From positions 19,873,266-19,937,265 of the forward strand of contig NC_036443.1 in assembly GCF_002775205.1 (NCBI RefSeq): a stretch of 64,000 nt of DNA, read 5' to 3'. The position numbers and the translations under genes were made by a program. Source of the DNA: Xiphophorus maculatus (taxonomy: Eukaryota; Chordata; Actinopteri; Cyprinodontiformes; Poeciliidae). Below the pieces are notes generated by a model. That model worked only from the letters and a program-made list of their open reading frames with translations. It made no database searches and had not been told where the DNA came from. Below, piece after piece: positions 24,783-41,700 of this stretch. Position 1 is the stretch's first letter. Each line of letters begins with the position of its first letter.

Positions 24783-26700
24783 AAAAGGGACTTTTATTAT
24801 CAAAGAGGAATAGTACTATAACTTGAAAATGTAAAGAAAAAATGGACATAAGTCTATTTTGTACTAATTTTAAACAATATGCAAATTCTTTTGTAATATT
24901 TAAATAACAACCGTCACATTTAATCTTTTAGATTTCATAATGAATAAAAATACGATCTTTTCCAAAGAGATGATGGCTAAATTTTTTTTCTATGTGATGT
25001 TAATATTTGTAATTAACTTCAAACAGATCTTATAACTTTCACTGGGACTCTGATTGTCATGCTGTTCTGGAAATTATGTACAATTATTCCATCAAAAAAA
25101 AAAAAATAGTAAAACCTGTAGTTCTTATTATCTGTTTTTCAAAATATTACTCGGCTCGTGATCATTTTACCTAAAAGCCACTTCTACCTTGGGAGCCACA
25201 AGTTGAAGACCCTCTGATCTAGAATATGAAATTAAAAATGTTAAAAGTGTCATGTTTTTATATAGAGAGAGATTTGTGAAGTTTGAAAGACAACAAAACT
25301 CAAATTCAGTTTTAGTAAAACAATAATCAGATGAAAGTTTTAATAAAACAATAATTGGATGAAACAGTTCTGTATTATAATCTGACAAAGTAGCTGTTTA
25401 TTGAACTTATCAAAACCTCTAAAGAAAAACAACTTGTGCAACATGAAGTTATCATGTTTAGTTACCCACCTTCAGGAAGTAGTTGGGACCAGTACGGACA
25501 ATTATTGGTTTAGTAAATTAACAGTATGAATTCAACCAAAAACAGGATCCTCAATGGTCAGTTCTTCCTCTCATCACAGTACCCTAAGTTGACTACTGAT
25601 CTGAGTCTTGGCATATGGATGTGTAGGGTCTGTGAGTGTAATTGGATGAACTTGGCTGCAGTAGGAAGTGCTGTGACTGTTTATTGAGTTCATTTACAAA
25701 GAGGAAACCCCCCTCATGGAATGCTAAGTAAGGAAACTGATGATGAAAGGTTTAAATACCGCTACTTTGGGAGAAACAAGAAGCTAGAGAGACCACATTT
25801 AGAAATCTAAACATGAAAGAAAGGTGGATAAATGCCAACAAGTAAACATGAGAGAACAGTAACTACAAAGAGCACGACAGGGTTGAAGAATGGGTCAAAC
25901 AGTGAACAAAAAGATGACAATGAACCTCAGAAAAGAGAATGACAGGAAAATGAGAAGCAAATCAAGGAAAGGGGAAGGCAAATTGTCAAAATAAACTGTA
26001 ATCTGCAAAGAAACAAAAAGCAAAAACCAAAATAAATTAATGAAGGAATAATACAAAACCACCACATGAATAAAAGTCTGAAGATTCATGGCAGAAGTGT
26101 TTCTTATGCAAGAACATCAGACCTTGTTTGAGTCACCAAGTCAACAAATGCTCCATTGAAACTGAGGAAGTTGTGCAAGATGTCACCCTGAATATTACAC
26201 AACAAACTAATCATTTTAGTTCAGAAGATCCTCACACGACTACACAGTGAGAAAATGTCGTTTTAACGAGGTAAGTTTGGCTTTATTCTACTTAAAGATG
26301 AACATCTAATGTCGTGGTGTAAATGAACTGATGAACAGGAACATTGACTGACAGTTTTGTAAATCACCTGTGTGTAAATCTTGCTCACAGAGATAAAAAT
26401 CCGAAAGCTTGGGTCACACATTTAATTGACCATCTGGAGACTGTTTGGGAATGAGAATAACCAAACATTGCCAGCAACATAATGCAAAATGCTCAGAAGA
26501 CAGAGCAAATTTTAATTAGGTTTTATGTTTCAATATCCACGTTCAACTGTTTAAATTAAATGAGTGTGATTTAGAAATAGTCTAAATGAGAACATTTAGA
26601 CTTTAGATTTTAGGCTTCTTTATCTCTGGGAGGACATTTGTTTTCATAACATAGTACTGAGTCTTGAAAGACAAAGAAAGTGTGATTAAAGACACAATAC
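24783..26700. other. Intergenic, no gene recognised
   Basis: AT-rich. About 25640-26090 is a purine-rich stretch with many short broken ORFs, similar in style to 21180-21640 and probably an interspersed repeat. No conserved protein is visible. Confidence 0.4.
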
Positions 26701-26739
26701 AGGTGACAAGGTGATCATATACATAAAGTTTATAAAGTG

Positions 26740-27420
26740 CCTTGAGTCCAGAGTAGACACACAGACAGACTTTGGGACTTCTGAGACCACTAATGAGAAT
26801 AATTGTGTACAAACAGATGTTCTCAGAAGTGGCTGCCCTATCAAAATTACTCAAGAAGTGTATCTACAACTTATTCAGGAAGTCACAAAAAACCCTGAAT
26901 AACATCTAAATGGCATTCATACTGCAGCTTTGAGGCCAAAATCTGTACTGACCCACAAAGGAAACAAAGTCACATAACAAATGCTAAAGCAGTGGAAGTG
27001 GAACTTCTTGGAAGATGGATACCGTTACTGACCAACAAACATGGCAGTGGCAGTGTGATGGTCTGGGGCTGCTTTACTGCAGGACCACAAAGGGTGAGCA
27101 AAACTCATATAACTATGAGTGCTGCTCTCTACATTATGGATGATGCACCTCCATCTGTTTGTGCAGAAGAGAAATAATCCAAAGCACAACAGCAAGTCAA
27201 CATCTGAATGACTCAAAATTAAAAAAAACGGAGGTTTCAGATTGACTAAGACTAAGTCTGGACTTACATAAGGCTGTAATGTTATGACATGATGTTGAAC
27301 ACACACTCGTGCCAGATATTGCAGATGCTTGCAGCTTCCATGATTGGCGCAACCAGTTGTTAAGTTTAGGGAACAATTGTTATTTCACAAAGGATCATGT
27401 TAGTTCGAAAAGTTTTTTAT
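26740..27420 (+). mobile_element. Tc1-like transposon remnant between sulfotransferase copies 1 and 2
   Basis: Plus-strand fragments show Tc1 transposase hallmarks in order: a helix-turn-helix-like stretch (CPIKITQEVYLQLIQEV, from 26836), then HGSGSVMVWGCFTAG (from 27043), then a 3' end with GGCGCAACCAGTTGTTAAGTTTAGG. The frame is broken by stops and indels. The catalytic residues cannot be assembled, so it is dead. Confidence 0.75.
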
Positions 27421-27636
27421 AGTTAATAAAATCATATTTTCAAACTGTATATTTTGGTAACTCAGATTATTTCTTGTCTAATCTTAATATGTGATCATCT
27501 GAAACTGTTACTTGTGTGTAGTAATTTTGGAGTTCTACTTTTTGAGGATGATCTTTCACTACTGACTATGGACTGTAAAGTCACTATTTATTTAAGACAT
27601 ATTGAGAATAAAATACAGCTTTATTGATATTCATAG

Positions 27637-29222
<1,586 letters not shown>

Positions 29223-29422
29223 GGACCTTGTCTTAAGCCTCATATTGTTAGCACAGGAAGAAAATCCTGTGAAGTTTTCACTTTTTCTTAATGTACATGC
29301 TTTGTTTTTTTTTTTTTTTTGCACATGATGAGTCTGTTGTTGCACTTTAGAACTGAGTAAAATGAATGTGGAAGAGAATTTAAATTCTTGCCCCATTTCG
29401 CCTTTGAGCCAAATAGATATCC

Positions 29423-29428
29423 AATAAA
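29423..29428 (+). promoter_or_regulatory. Poly(A) signal of sulfotransferase copy 2
   Basis: CCAATAAACT about 200 bp after the TAA stop. Confidence 0.55.
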
Positions 29429-29910
29429 CTGGAGACGTTTTCATACAATGTCTCATAGAATTTAATGTTACAAAAATCCCTCAGTCTGACGTGAATACCC
29501 ACATTGCTGCACATTAATTTGACATTTAAGTTTCAACTCTTAGCACAAAAGTTACCCGTGATTCTTAGTCTCTATTTGTTTTTATTACTTTAATAATACT
29601 CTATTTGTTTTTATTACTTTAATAATAAAAAAATTAACCATTTTGACAATAGACTTGCACATTAACTCTTTATTTGCTTATTGTGAATATCTGATTACCT
29701 TTTAGATTATGCTTCCTTATGGGTAAAATGAGTTGTACCACCGAGAAATAAAAAGTGTCACACTTAAAAAAAAAGTGTGTTCATATTTAACACAGTTTGG
29801 AATGTAAAAGGTTAATCTTTGTCAATCACTGAAAAATAGATACTTGTGTCAAATCTTTGACATTTTTATGGTAAAATATTATTGAAGGCAGGATACCTTT
29901 GGACAGTGAT

Positions 29911-30290
29911 TGTTAGAATTATGTGTTGTTATTACTCTTACATTACTAGTTTGTTTTTCATTTCTAGATTTTAGCTTTCTACTGTGTGTGTGTGTGAGAG
30001 CTGATACTAGGCTGAAACTTGTGTCTTCCACACTTACAAGAACGTCTCTGTAGAATGGCTCTCTCTAACAGGATGTTATATCTTCCCCCGCCCTTGTGAA
30101 CTAGATGAACAAGCTGCAAAGAAAAAACTTGCTTTTCCTTTTCTCCCACTCCCTTCCCTGCTAATAAAAGACAAGCTCTAACTGAAGTTTTTCAGAACGC
30201 CCGGTGAGCAGCTTGTAGAAGCGGTTTGCTGTGTCTTCTCCTATTGCAAAAGCTTGGTTGAAAACTGATAAAAATTGTCTTTTACAACCA
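29911..30290 (+). mobile_element. Solo-LTR-like repeat, copy B
   Basis: It begins TGTTAGAATTATGTG, has a TG microsatellite near 29980, then TTGCTTTTCC, CTAATAAAAGACAAGCTCT and AGCTTGGTTGAAAACTG. These are collinear with copy A at 13195. No coding region follows. Interpreted as a solo LTR of the same element family; the ends are approximate. Confidence 0.45.
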
Positions 30291-31206
30291 CTTGAACTCA
30301 AAAGGACCGGTTCTAGATAAGGACCTAACTTTGCTCTGCTTAGCAGTGCTTACATTCAGGTGAGCTAACAAATTTATAATGCATTTTTAAAGGAGTTGAG
30401 ATGCTTTGTAAGCACTACCAGGTTATTGCACTTTTTTTTAGTAATGTATATATAATTTGATGGTCACAATTTGCTGCTGCTGGAAAGTGTAAATGTATAG
30501 TCTTAACTGCCATAATGTCAGAAATGTTGTGTATATAACCTAAATCAATTTCCATGAAACCTCATGTTTCTGGCACTGCTTATTGATGCAGAACCATTCT
30601 GGTCAAAATATTTTTATTACTTTATTATACTTTTGCTTTATCTCTTCCAAAGTCCTCCACTTAAAGCAGGACAGGGCAGGAAGCAAAACAGGGTTTTTTT
30701 CTACTGTCATTTTTATAATTTAGTTTTTTGCATAATGTTCTAGTATAATTTTTCTTAGCCTATTTTCTTTCAACATCTTATTTTCTTAGAAGAAATGTAA
30801 GCAGGAATGTGACTGGACACTTCTAGATATTCAAAACTTGCGAAAAGCTTTACTTAGGCTCTTTTTGTCTTCTGTAGGAGCAACAATGGCTTTGCAGGTT
30901 CATGTTCGTTCAAAACATTCAATTTGTATGGACTTCATTTGTATTCATAATGTAGAACATGTACTGCATCTTTTAAAACTCAGAGCGAATTTATGAAACT
31001 GAAACTGGTCATATTGTAATCCAATATACGTTATTTCACAAGTTGTGAAGCATTTCATTAAAAGCAGTTTTCCAGCCTCTTACTTCACCTGGTGAAGTAA
31101 ATGTCTTATAACACTTTTTCTTTCTGTTTTCAGGGCTTGGTCTGATCTTTTCCAGTGCTAGAACAAAGTTTGTTTGTTCCTAAAAGGTTTAAGACACACC
31201 CAGCAG
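30291..31206. other. Upstream region of sulfotransferase copy 3
   Basis: AT-rich, with no recognised gene. A polypyrimidine tract (TTTTTCTTTCTGTTTTCAG) near 31118-31135 could be the acceptor of a 5' UTR exon that leads into the start codon at 31207. Confidence 0.4.
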
Positions 31207-34585
<3,379 letters not shown>

Positions 34586-34616
34586 CCGCCCAGTAACAGT
34601 ATTACCACTGAGCACA

Positions 34617-34659
34617 AATAAAAACAATCATAAGAGCTTAAGTGTTTTAGGTTTTTATT
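34617..34659. promoter_or_regulatory. Convergent poly(A) signals
   Basis: The plus-strand AATAAA at 34617-34622 serves sulfotransferase copy 3. The minus-strand AATAAA (TTTATT at 34654-34659) could end the PRRT-type transcript coming from the right. The two signals are about 32 bp apart, so transcripts would overlap or abut tail to tail. Confidence 0.45.
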
Positions 34660-37600
34660 TAAGTTCATATGTGAAAAGCAGCAGGAAATACATGAACAAA
34701 GAGTTCAATGAGCAAAGTAAACAGACTGCACAGGGAACATTATATGCATTTTCTATGGCACATACTGCTTCACGGAACAACCCTGAGGGAGCTGGAGGAA
34801 CCACAGTGGCCATTTAGACAACAAGTCCTCATACAGTGAAATAATACCGGCTCATTGGAATGTCGACAGCAACAAAAAAGACGCACCGCACTGTAAAAAA
34901 AAACTCAACAAGCATCTCACATCAATAGGAGGTACTGCAGGTCAGACAAAAATAATCAGAAAACGAGTGATGGACCATCTGCAAAGAGGAAAAAGGCATC
35001 AGTAACTAGACTTAATGACAATATCTCTAAATTCTTATTTGTCTAACAATACATACTCAAAATGCAATGAGAGCAAAAAACAGATTCAAAAGTATAAACA
35101 GGCTACACATGGCTCAATAAACATGTCTTGTATGGACAGAAACAAAGCAAAAATCAACATCCAACAAATTTAGATTATCTAGACACTTTATAAAACTTGC
35201 AATAATAGTCCTTTCTATATTAAGTATCACTTCACAACTTCCCGTTCATCTCAACAGGTAAAATCATCTGCACAGCTCATGAGCAATATCTGCACTCAGG
35301 TTGGAGTCTTGTTAGTTCAAGTTCACATAGCTTGAATGTATAAATCAAACTCCTTTACCCTGTAAGTTTAGTTCAAGACACTAAAATTGATGCTGAAGAA
35401 AATAATTTGTATACAAAAGATGTTTTGTTCACAAAGTTAAGAACATTAAGTCCATAAATGTACAATTGTGAGCCAAAATTAAACTTTTAATTCCTAAATT
35501 TGGTGTTATTTGTACCCCAAATGTGACTAGACATTTGCAACCCGATCACAGAACAGGGGTGCATTAAAAGCAACACACATTTTCAGGTTTAGACTGTGTA
35601 ACATGTTTTTAGTACACTTCACTTGCATAAATGACAAAATTCTCCATAGATAACTTTGCTATCTGGTATTATATAATCAACTAAACTTGGCTGTGTTTTA
35701 TAGTAATCCAGATTGAATTGGTCTGTAAGGAATTGCATCTGAAGCTACTTTTAAAACTTGTTTACATATGGTAATTTGCACTGATCTGAATATAAACTGG
35801 AATAAACTTGACTTAATATACTTGGATAGGAATTGGAAATCCTTTTTATGACCTTTGATGGGAAATGGTCCTCTATAAATAAATTCCTGGGTTTACATGA
35901 GGCAGAAAGATTACTGATGACTAACAAGTTTATTGCCTAACTTGAGTGAACTTCTCCTACTAATTTATGTATGCTGCCCCCTTTTAAATAAATTAGAAAT
36001 TCAATATAATTAAAAAGATAACCATTTATTGTCAATGTGTGTGTTTTTTTCTTTTACATTATTCTTGCATATGAGGAAGAGTTGAAGGCAAATCCAAATC
36101 TCCGACTCCGACAATCAGTTTGGGGGTTAAAACAGGCTCAGAATTGACAATTATGAAACATAAATACTTTCTATCTATCCAGAATTTTTTCTAAACTTGA
36201 AAAAGTATTATTTTTAAGGCAAATTTATTTGACTAAAATTTATTTTGCCGATACCTACGAACTAAATTTAACAACCAAAAATCTGATCAACTCCAACCTG
36301 AGCTTTTAGAAATACCACTTAAGATTGTCCTTCACAGTAACAACTATGTTTCAAACACAACTTTATTCATGGACACTAGAAAGGGCAGTATTTACATTGT
36401 GACTTGTACATGTTATCTCTAAAAGATAGTAGTAAAATACTTCAGTCTAAACAGGTAAGTGCTTTGTCACTGACTCAGGTATAATAAGTGTTTTGAAGTT
36501 CAAGCCAAGCCAGTCCTGTGTGTTGCAGCCCTGCAAAGCTGTGCAGCATATAATTAATTCAATACTGATCTGTTTAAAAATCTGATTCAGATTCTGCAAA
36601 AATGCACTAAAAGGCATTGGTAATTAATGGGTGTTATCCCACAAGCATTGTTCTGCAGCGACCTAAAATAATAAAATGCATCAAACTCATGGGAATTCAA
36701 TATGGTATCTTAAACAGCTACTATCCTCAGCAGCATGGGAGGCTTCTCTGGTTGTTGTTGACTGCCTGTATCTTTATGTAACCAGCTTTAACTTATAAGA
36801 CAAAACAAACAAGTACAACAGTGACAGCAAAATAAGAGCTTACACATAATCTGCTGCTGAGTCACCATGATACAAATGCTAAGACCCTAGAGAGAGAACA
36901 GCACAGCAACCAGTAATGATTATGTATGGCACATCTTTACATAACAAAAGCACATAGAAAAAAACCCTCTAAAACAAATTTACAACCAATGATATGCTTA
37001 GGAATTCTTTCATGGAAACAAATGGGACCTTTAACACTTAGTCACATTACAGGAAGGTGATCATTTTAAATCATTTTATTAATTTCATACAATAAAAGGA
37101 GAATTACCACCTTCATCACTAATCTTGAGCACATCGCATAGCTGCTAAAATGTTTCCTCGTCTAATATACGTCTGGTCCCACAAAAATTAAACTCAGAAT
37201 TATGTGCAAGTGTGTTCCCACTTTGTAACCCAGATCCTATTTTGACAGACCCTCCTGTTTTACTCAGTATGTGTGTTGCGTGTGTTTCTACCGCAGCGTG
37301 TGAAACCATGTTATTTATTATAATGACAGGATCAATGAAATAACACTGATTGAAATCTTTTTCATCCAGTATTTGGGAGAGAGACTTAGGTCACAAACAA
37401 AAAGCTGGAATTTTCTGCAATACATGTTGTCACAGCCACTACAATTTATAACTCATGAAAGCTGCTCTAAACTTTGTCAAAAAGTGCAACGGTGTCAAAC
37501 TAAACAAGTTTTGCCTACTCAAATTTTACCCATATTTGGATCCGACCACGAGAGGAAACCAAGCTGTATTTGGAAATTGGAATTTCAAGGTGAGACAGAA

Positions 37601-38761
37601 TAACAAGAATGTCTCCTAAAGTCGGAATTCCAACACTGCAAGTTGTAAGGCAAAGAGCAAACCTGCTGTGTGCATCCACATTGTAGAGAAAGTTACTGGT
37701 ATAAACTTTGAACTAAGCACTTCTGGATGTATAGATTTTATTAAACCAGTGGAACAGTAAGTGCTTTAACTTATCTACTTTTTAAAATGTTAGTATTGTG
37801 TTTGAGTGCATAAAATAGAAATATATTATCAGCTTGCTTTGATAGTGGTAGATGGCACCAAAATAAATACTTAACTTTTGTTGTCCAACTTGCAACTAGA
37901 AAGCTATGATTTCCTGCTCCGAGTTCCAGCTTCAGAGTCAGCTAGAACGCTGGTATACAGCCCGGGGTTCTATGTCGTTATTTCACAGTGGCTACACTAA
38001 CAAAAGACAAAGAAAAATAATTTAAAATTAAAGATTGTAGTCCATATTTTCAAAAACCTAAATCATTGAAGGAGTAAGAATGACACATGCTTAACAGCAA
38101 TAGCATGCCTGATTTCTATGTAACTTAAAATTAATTTGTAAAACACACATCACAGATTCAAGTGTTTGTCTCAAACCAGCTTTGTCTTTACAGATGAACA
38201 AATGCATTCAGCATTTAGTAGAAGTCATCTAATTTATCTTTCCATTAAGATTGGGTGATTCCATTATTGTATTTCAATATAAGCACTACAAAACACTGAG
38301 ATACTCACTGAGTTATTATTTATCTTATTTTTTTTTTTATTTACCAGAAGATTTCTTTCTACTTTTGTACGCTGCTGATAATGCTCTGGCTCTTGCAGTG
38401 GAAATGATGGGGGTAAAAAACAAACTGTCCTGGTTCCTGGAAAAGGTTCTTACAGTGGAAACACAGCATATGATAAAATTATGTGAGTGAAAAAAATGGA
38501 AAAAGCTGTGTCGGTGGTGTGTTAAAAATGTTGTATCTCCCAGTTACAGTAAAATCCATTCACCTGGTAAATTCTTGAAACAAAAGGACTTTAAAGATAA
38601 AGGTGATGAGCTTAATACAAATCACCTAAAGTTTCTTTTACATTGGTTCCTATTTCTAAGCCAACTTCAGGACGTCTGATCAGATCTCCCCTGCGTTAAT
38701 CTGAAACAAATGTGTGAATATCTGAAGTGCAGTAACTGGTCTTTATGGTCCATTGTGTGGT
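34660..38761 (-). other. Possible long 3' UTR of the PRRT-type gene
   Basis: This 4.1 kb stretch between the PRRT-type stop codon and the next gene has no conserved ORF, none of the repeat families seen elsewhere in the window, and an AT-rich, UTR-like composition. The longest ORFs (37373-37603, 38251-38490) resemble no family. It may be one long 3' UTR ending at the signal at 34654. This is inference only. Confidence 0.35.
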
Positions 38762-41700
38762 TCAAAGGTCTATAATTTCACTGCTGACACTGGCAGAATC
38801 ATCATGTCGACTCACTTCCAGGTAACTGCGTGAACCAACGGGTCTCCCAGCTCTTGCTCGAGCCCTTTCAGAATCTGGGGTGATAAACGGCCGAGTGTCA
38901 TCCACGCCATCCTCATCCAAATTCCCTGTAGATGTTCTGGAGGGGCGAAGCGACACTGGGCAAGAAACTGATGAGGGAACGTTGACCATACCATTCCCAG
39001 CCCACCTGTGACCCTGGTGGGATGGAGTGGGTGGAGCAGTCACCTGCCTGCTGGGTACGCTGCTGAGAACGCTACCCCCCAGAGGCATGGAGGACTCTGT
39101 TGGGGCTTCGCTGCTCTCAGAAAGCAGCTGAGGATCACTGTTCCTGCGAAGCCAATGCTCCTGGCTGATCCCAGAGCCCGGAGAAGGAGTCTGGATTACT
39201 GGATGAAACAGACTCCCTCCTGTGACCAAATGTTCTCTGTGCAGAGCCTCATCAATGCTGCGAGTCAGGTCAATAGGGGAGGGTGGCCGCAGGTCAAATT
39301 CATAGAAAGACAGAGATGTATCTCTGTCCTGATCCAGGCTGCCACTCACTGAGCGATGAGGAGGTTGACCCAGAGTCTGCAGTCTCAGCAGGGAGCTAGT
39401 GGAATCCTCAGATATGCCTCGGTCCTCAGGGTGGCCCCCGTGGTTACGTCCATAGTTACTGTCTTTGACCAAGCGTGGCTGGGCCATATTCTGCTCATGG
39501 CTCTGGTTCCTAATAAGACTCTTGCTGATATCAGCTCCAGGTCGCTCTTGTCCAGCCCAGTTGTTCGGCACCTCTCCTGGTCCTCCTGCTCCCCCTGTTC
39601 CGCCTCCCACACCATTACTTTCAGACTTCCTGCAGGGTTTACCTCTCAGACTTTGGACTATCTTAGACCAGCATGTATGTCTTTGAGGGGAACCAACAGA
39701 CTGACCAGGAGTTGGGAGATCCACTGTGCTGCCATCTTGCCTTCCTTCCTCCCTTGCCCGGCATGTGACAGGCCTCCAGAACACCCAGGATCCCATTAGT
39801 AGTAGGAAAAAACCCCAGGTTAGTTCCAGCAGCCGAGCCCAGAAATGCATCAACCACCATCCCCAGTTAAAACGCGTCCAGTCTCCTAAGAGTCCATAGA
39901 GCCACAAGATAGCGTGGACATGCAAGCCGCAGCATAATGCTCCAAGAACTGCACAGACTGCCAGCACTCTTCCCAGAATCACTGCTGTTTTTTGGCTCCC
40001 CGTCCAAGTCTTCCTCCTGGCCTCAACAGGAACACTGTGATGGGGAAGAGCAGGGCAGCGTATACGTGGAAATACATAGCAAAGATAGCCCAAACAGATA
40101 CCCAGGCCCCAACATAAGGACAGGACCTGGAGGGTTACTGGTACTACAGGAGACAGAGCTGGAGACAACAGATCAGCAGCTAACAGTAGTGTACACTGCA
40201 ACACAGTAAGCACAGCCACCAGAGGGGGGTGCTCTAAGGTTGGAGGTAACACACTGACTCCTGCCACCCTCAGTGCAAGAAGTACTACTGACGCCTGGGC
40301 CCACACCAAGAGATGAAGAGGCAGGTTGTAGAGGGCCGTAACTGCTGTGCGAGGGAAGATGCCTCGTGTCCCATAAGGGTCGATGAAAAACAGAACTGCC
40401 CTGAGGCCTCCAGCTAGAAACAACAGAGCGTTGGCAAGTCCAAGAGCCCCGCGATGAGGACAGTTCGCTCCGGGGGACAGAGTCAGGCCAAGGGCAGCTC
40501 CAGCAAACAGGAGCAGGAAGAGGCTTGCTGTGCCGTAGACATGCAGTTCCCAGGCAAAAGCCAACTTGCGACTCAAATCACCCCAATAAAGAAGTGTGCC
40601 ATTCGTAGAGGGAATGGCACTTGGAGATGGGGCTGGATTAAAAGTAGAGTGTGGAGCTTGCTGTGGATATCCCAACAGAATAGAGCGGTTCCTCTCCTCC
40701 TGATACGTGGGGCCAAATCTGGGTCGGATCACAGGAACAACACTGGTTGTAAGACGTGAAGAGTCCCCTAAAAGGTAGAACATGCCTTTGGTTAGTATTT
40801 TTTTAATCACAACAAAGAGATATTCAACTATCTTAAAGTAGAAGAAATCAGTGAAAGAGCATGAAGTACCACTGAGATCCACTAGAGGGGTGCAGCTCAC
40901 CATCATAGAATAATACTGTACATCTGCAAGAGCTTTTTAGAGAATAGAAACTTAGATGCACTGCTAAAGGTCTGTAATGCAGTGCTTTCAGAAAGTATTC
41001 ATATCCATTAGTTTTTACATTTTGTCTCATTCCAACCACAAACTTCAGTGTGTTTTAAAATTTTCATGTGAAAGACCAAAGTAATAAAAAACAAAAGCAA
41101 CAGGATTTTTTTTTTCAAATTAGTTAAAACTCTGAATGGGGCTAAAACATGCATGCTATTATAATATCCATAAATGCTCCCGAGTGCAAGCTACTAGCTG
41201 AAAAATCCATCTAGTAAATACTGTAGATGTGGGTAATTTAATCGTAGAATAAATCCAGTCAGCTGTCATATGTAGGCCTTGGAGTTTTTTCTTTAGAGAA
41301 CATTAATGACCAAACAGTATTATGAAGACCAAGAAACACACTGAACAGGTAAAAAAAAATGTATCCTGTGGGACAAGTTGAACTAAATGCATAGAAGTAG
41401 GACTGTAAATAATGATTGTTTAAGTAATTATTTTATCGATTATTCAGATGGTTAATTGCTTAATCGGATTTTAAAAATTGCCATATTTTGCTGATTTCTC
41501 TTTAAGCCTTTTTTATACAATATTAGAAATGCACTTTTTTTTTTTACAGAAATTGAACAAGGTGAAGGCAAAACTTTGGCCCTTGAGGAGTTTTGGGTAG
41601 TACATATTTACAGATGAAGATTTTATTTTTTTAAATTAATAGTGAAATGCATAAATGTTTTGTACAGTTTTGGCTTAATTACTGCTCTCAGTATGTTCTT

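Noticed and set aside
31174..31206. Eleven additional N-terminal codons of sulfotransferase copy 3
   Set aside because: The upstream in-frame codon is TTG, not ATG, and the family start fits 31207.
37373..37603. Small gene in the 34.6-38.8 kb gap
   Set aside because: No homology recognised, no splice partners, and codon usage like the background.
40768..40906. First 46 codons of the 714-codon PRRT-type ORF as coding
   Set aside because: They precede a clear acceptor (CCTTTTAG, exon start 40767) whose phase matches the upstream exon. They are intronic read-through.
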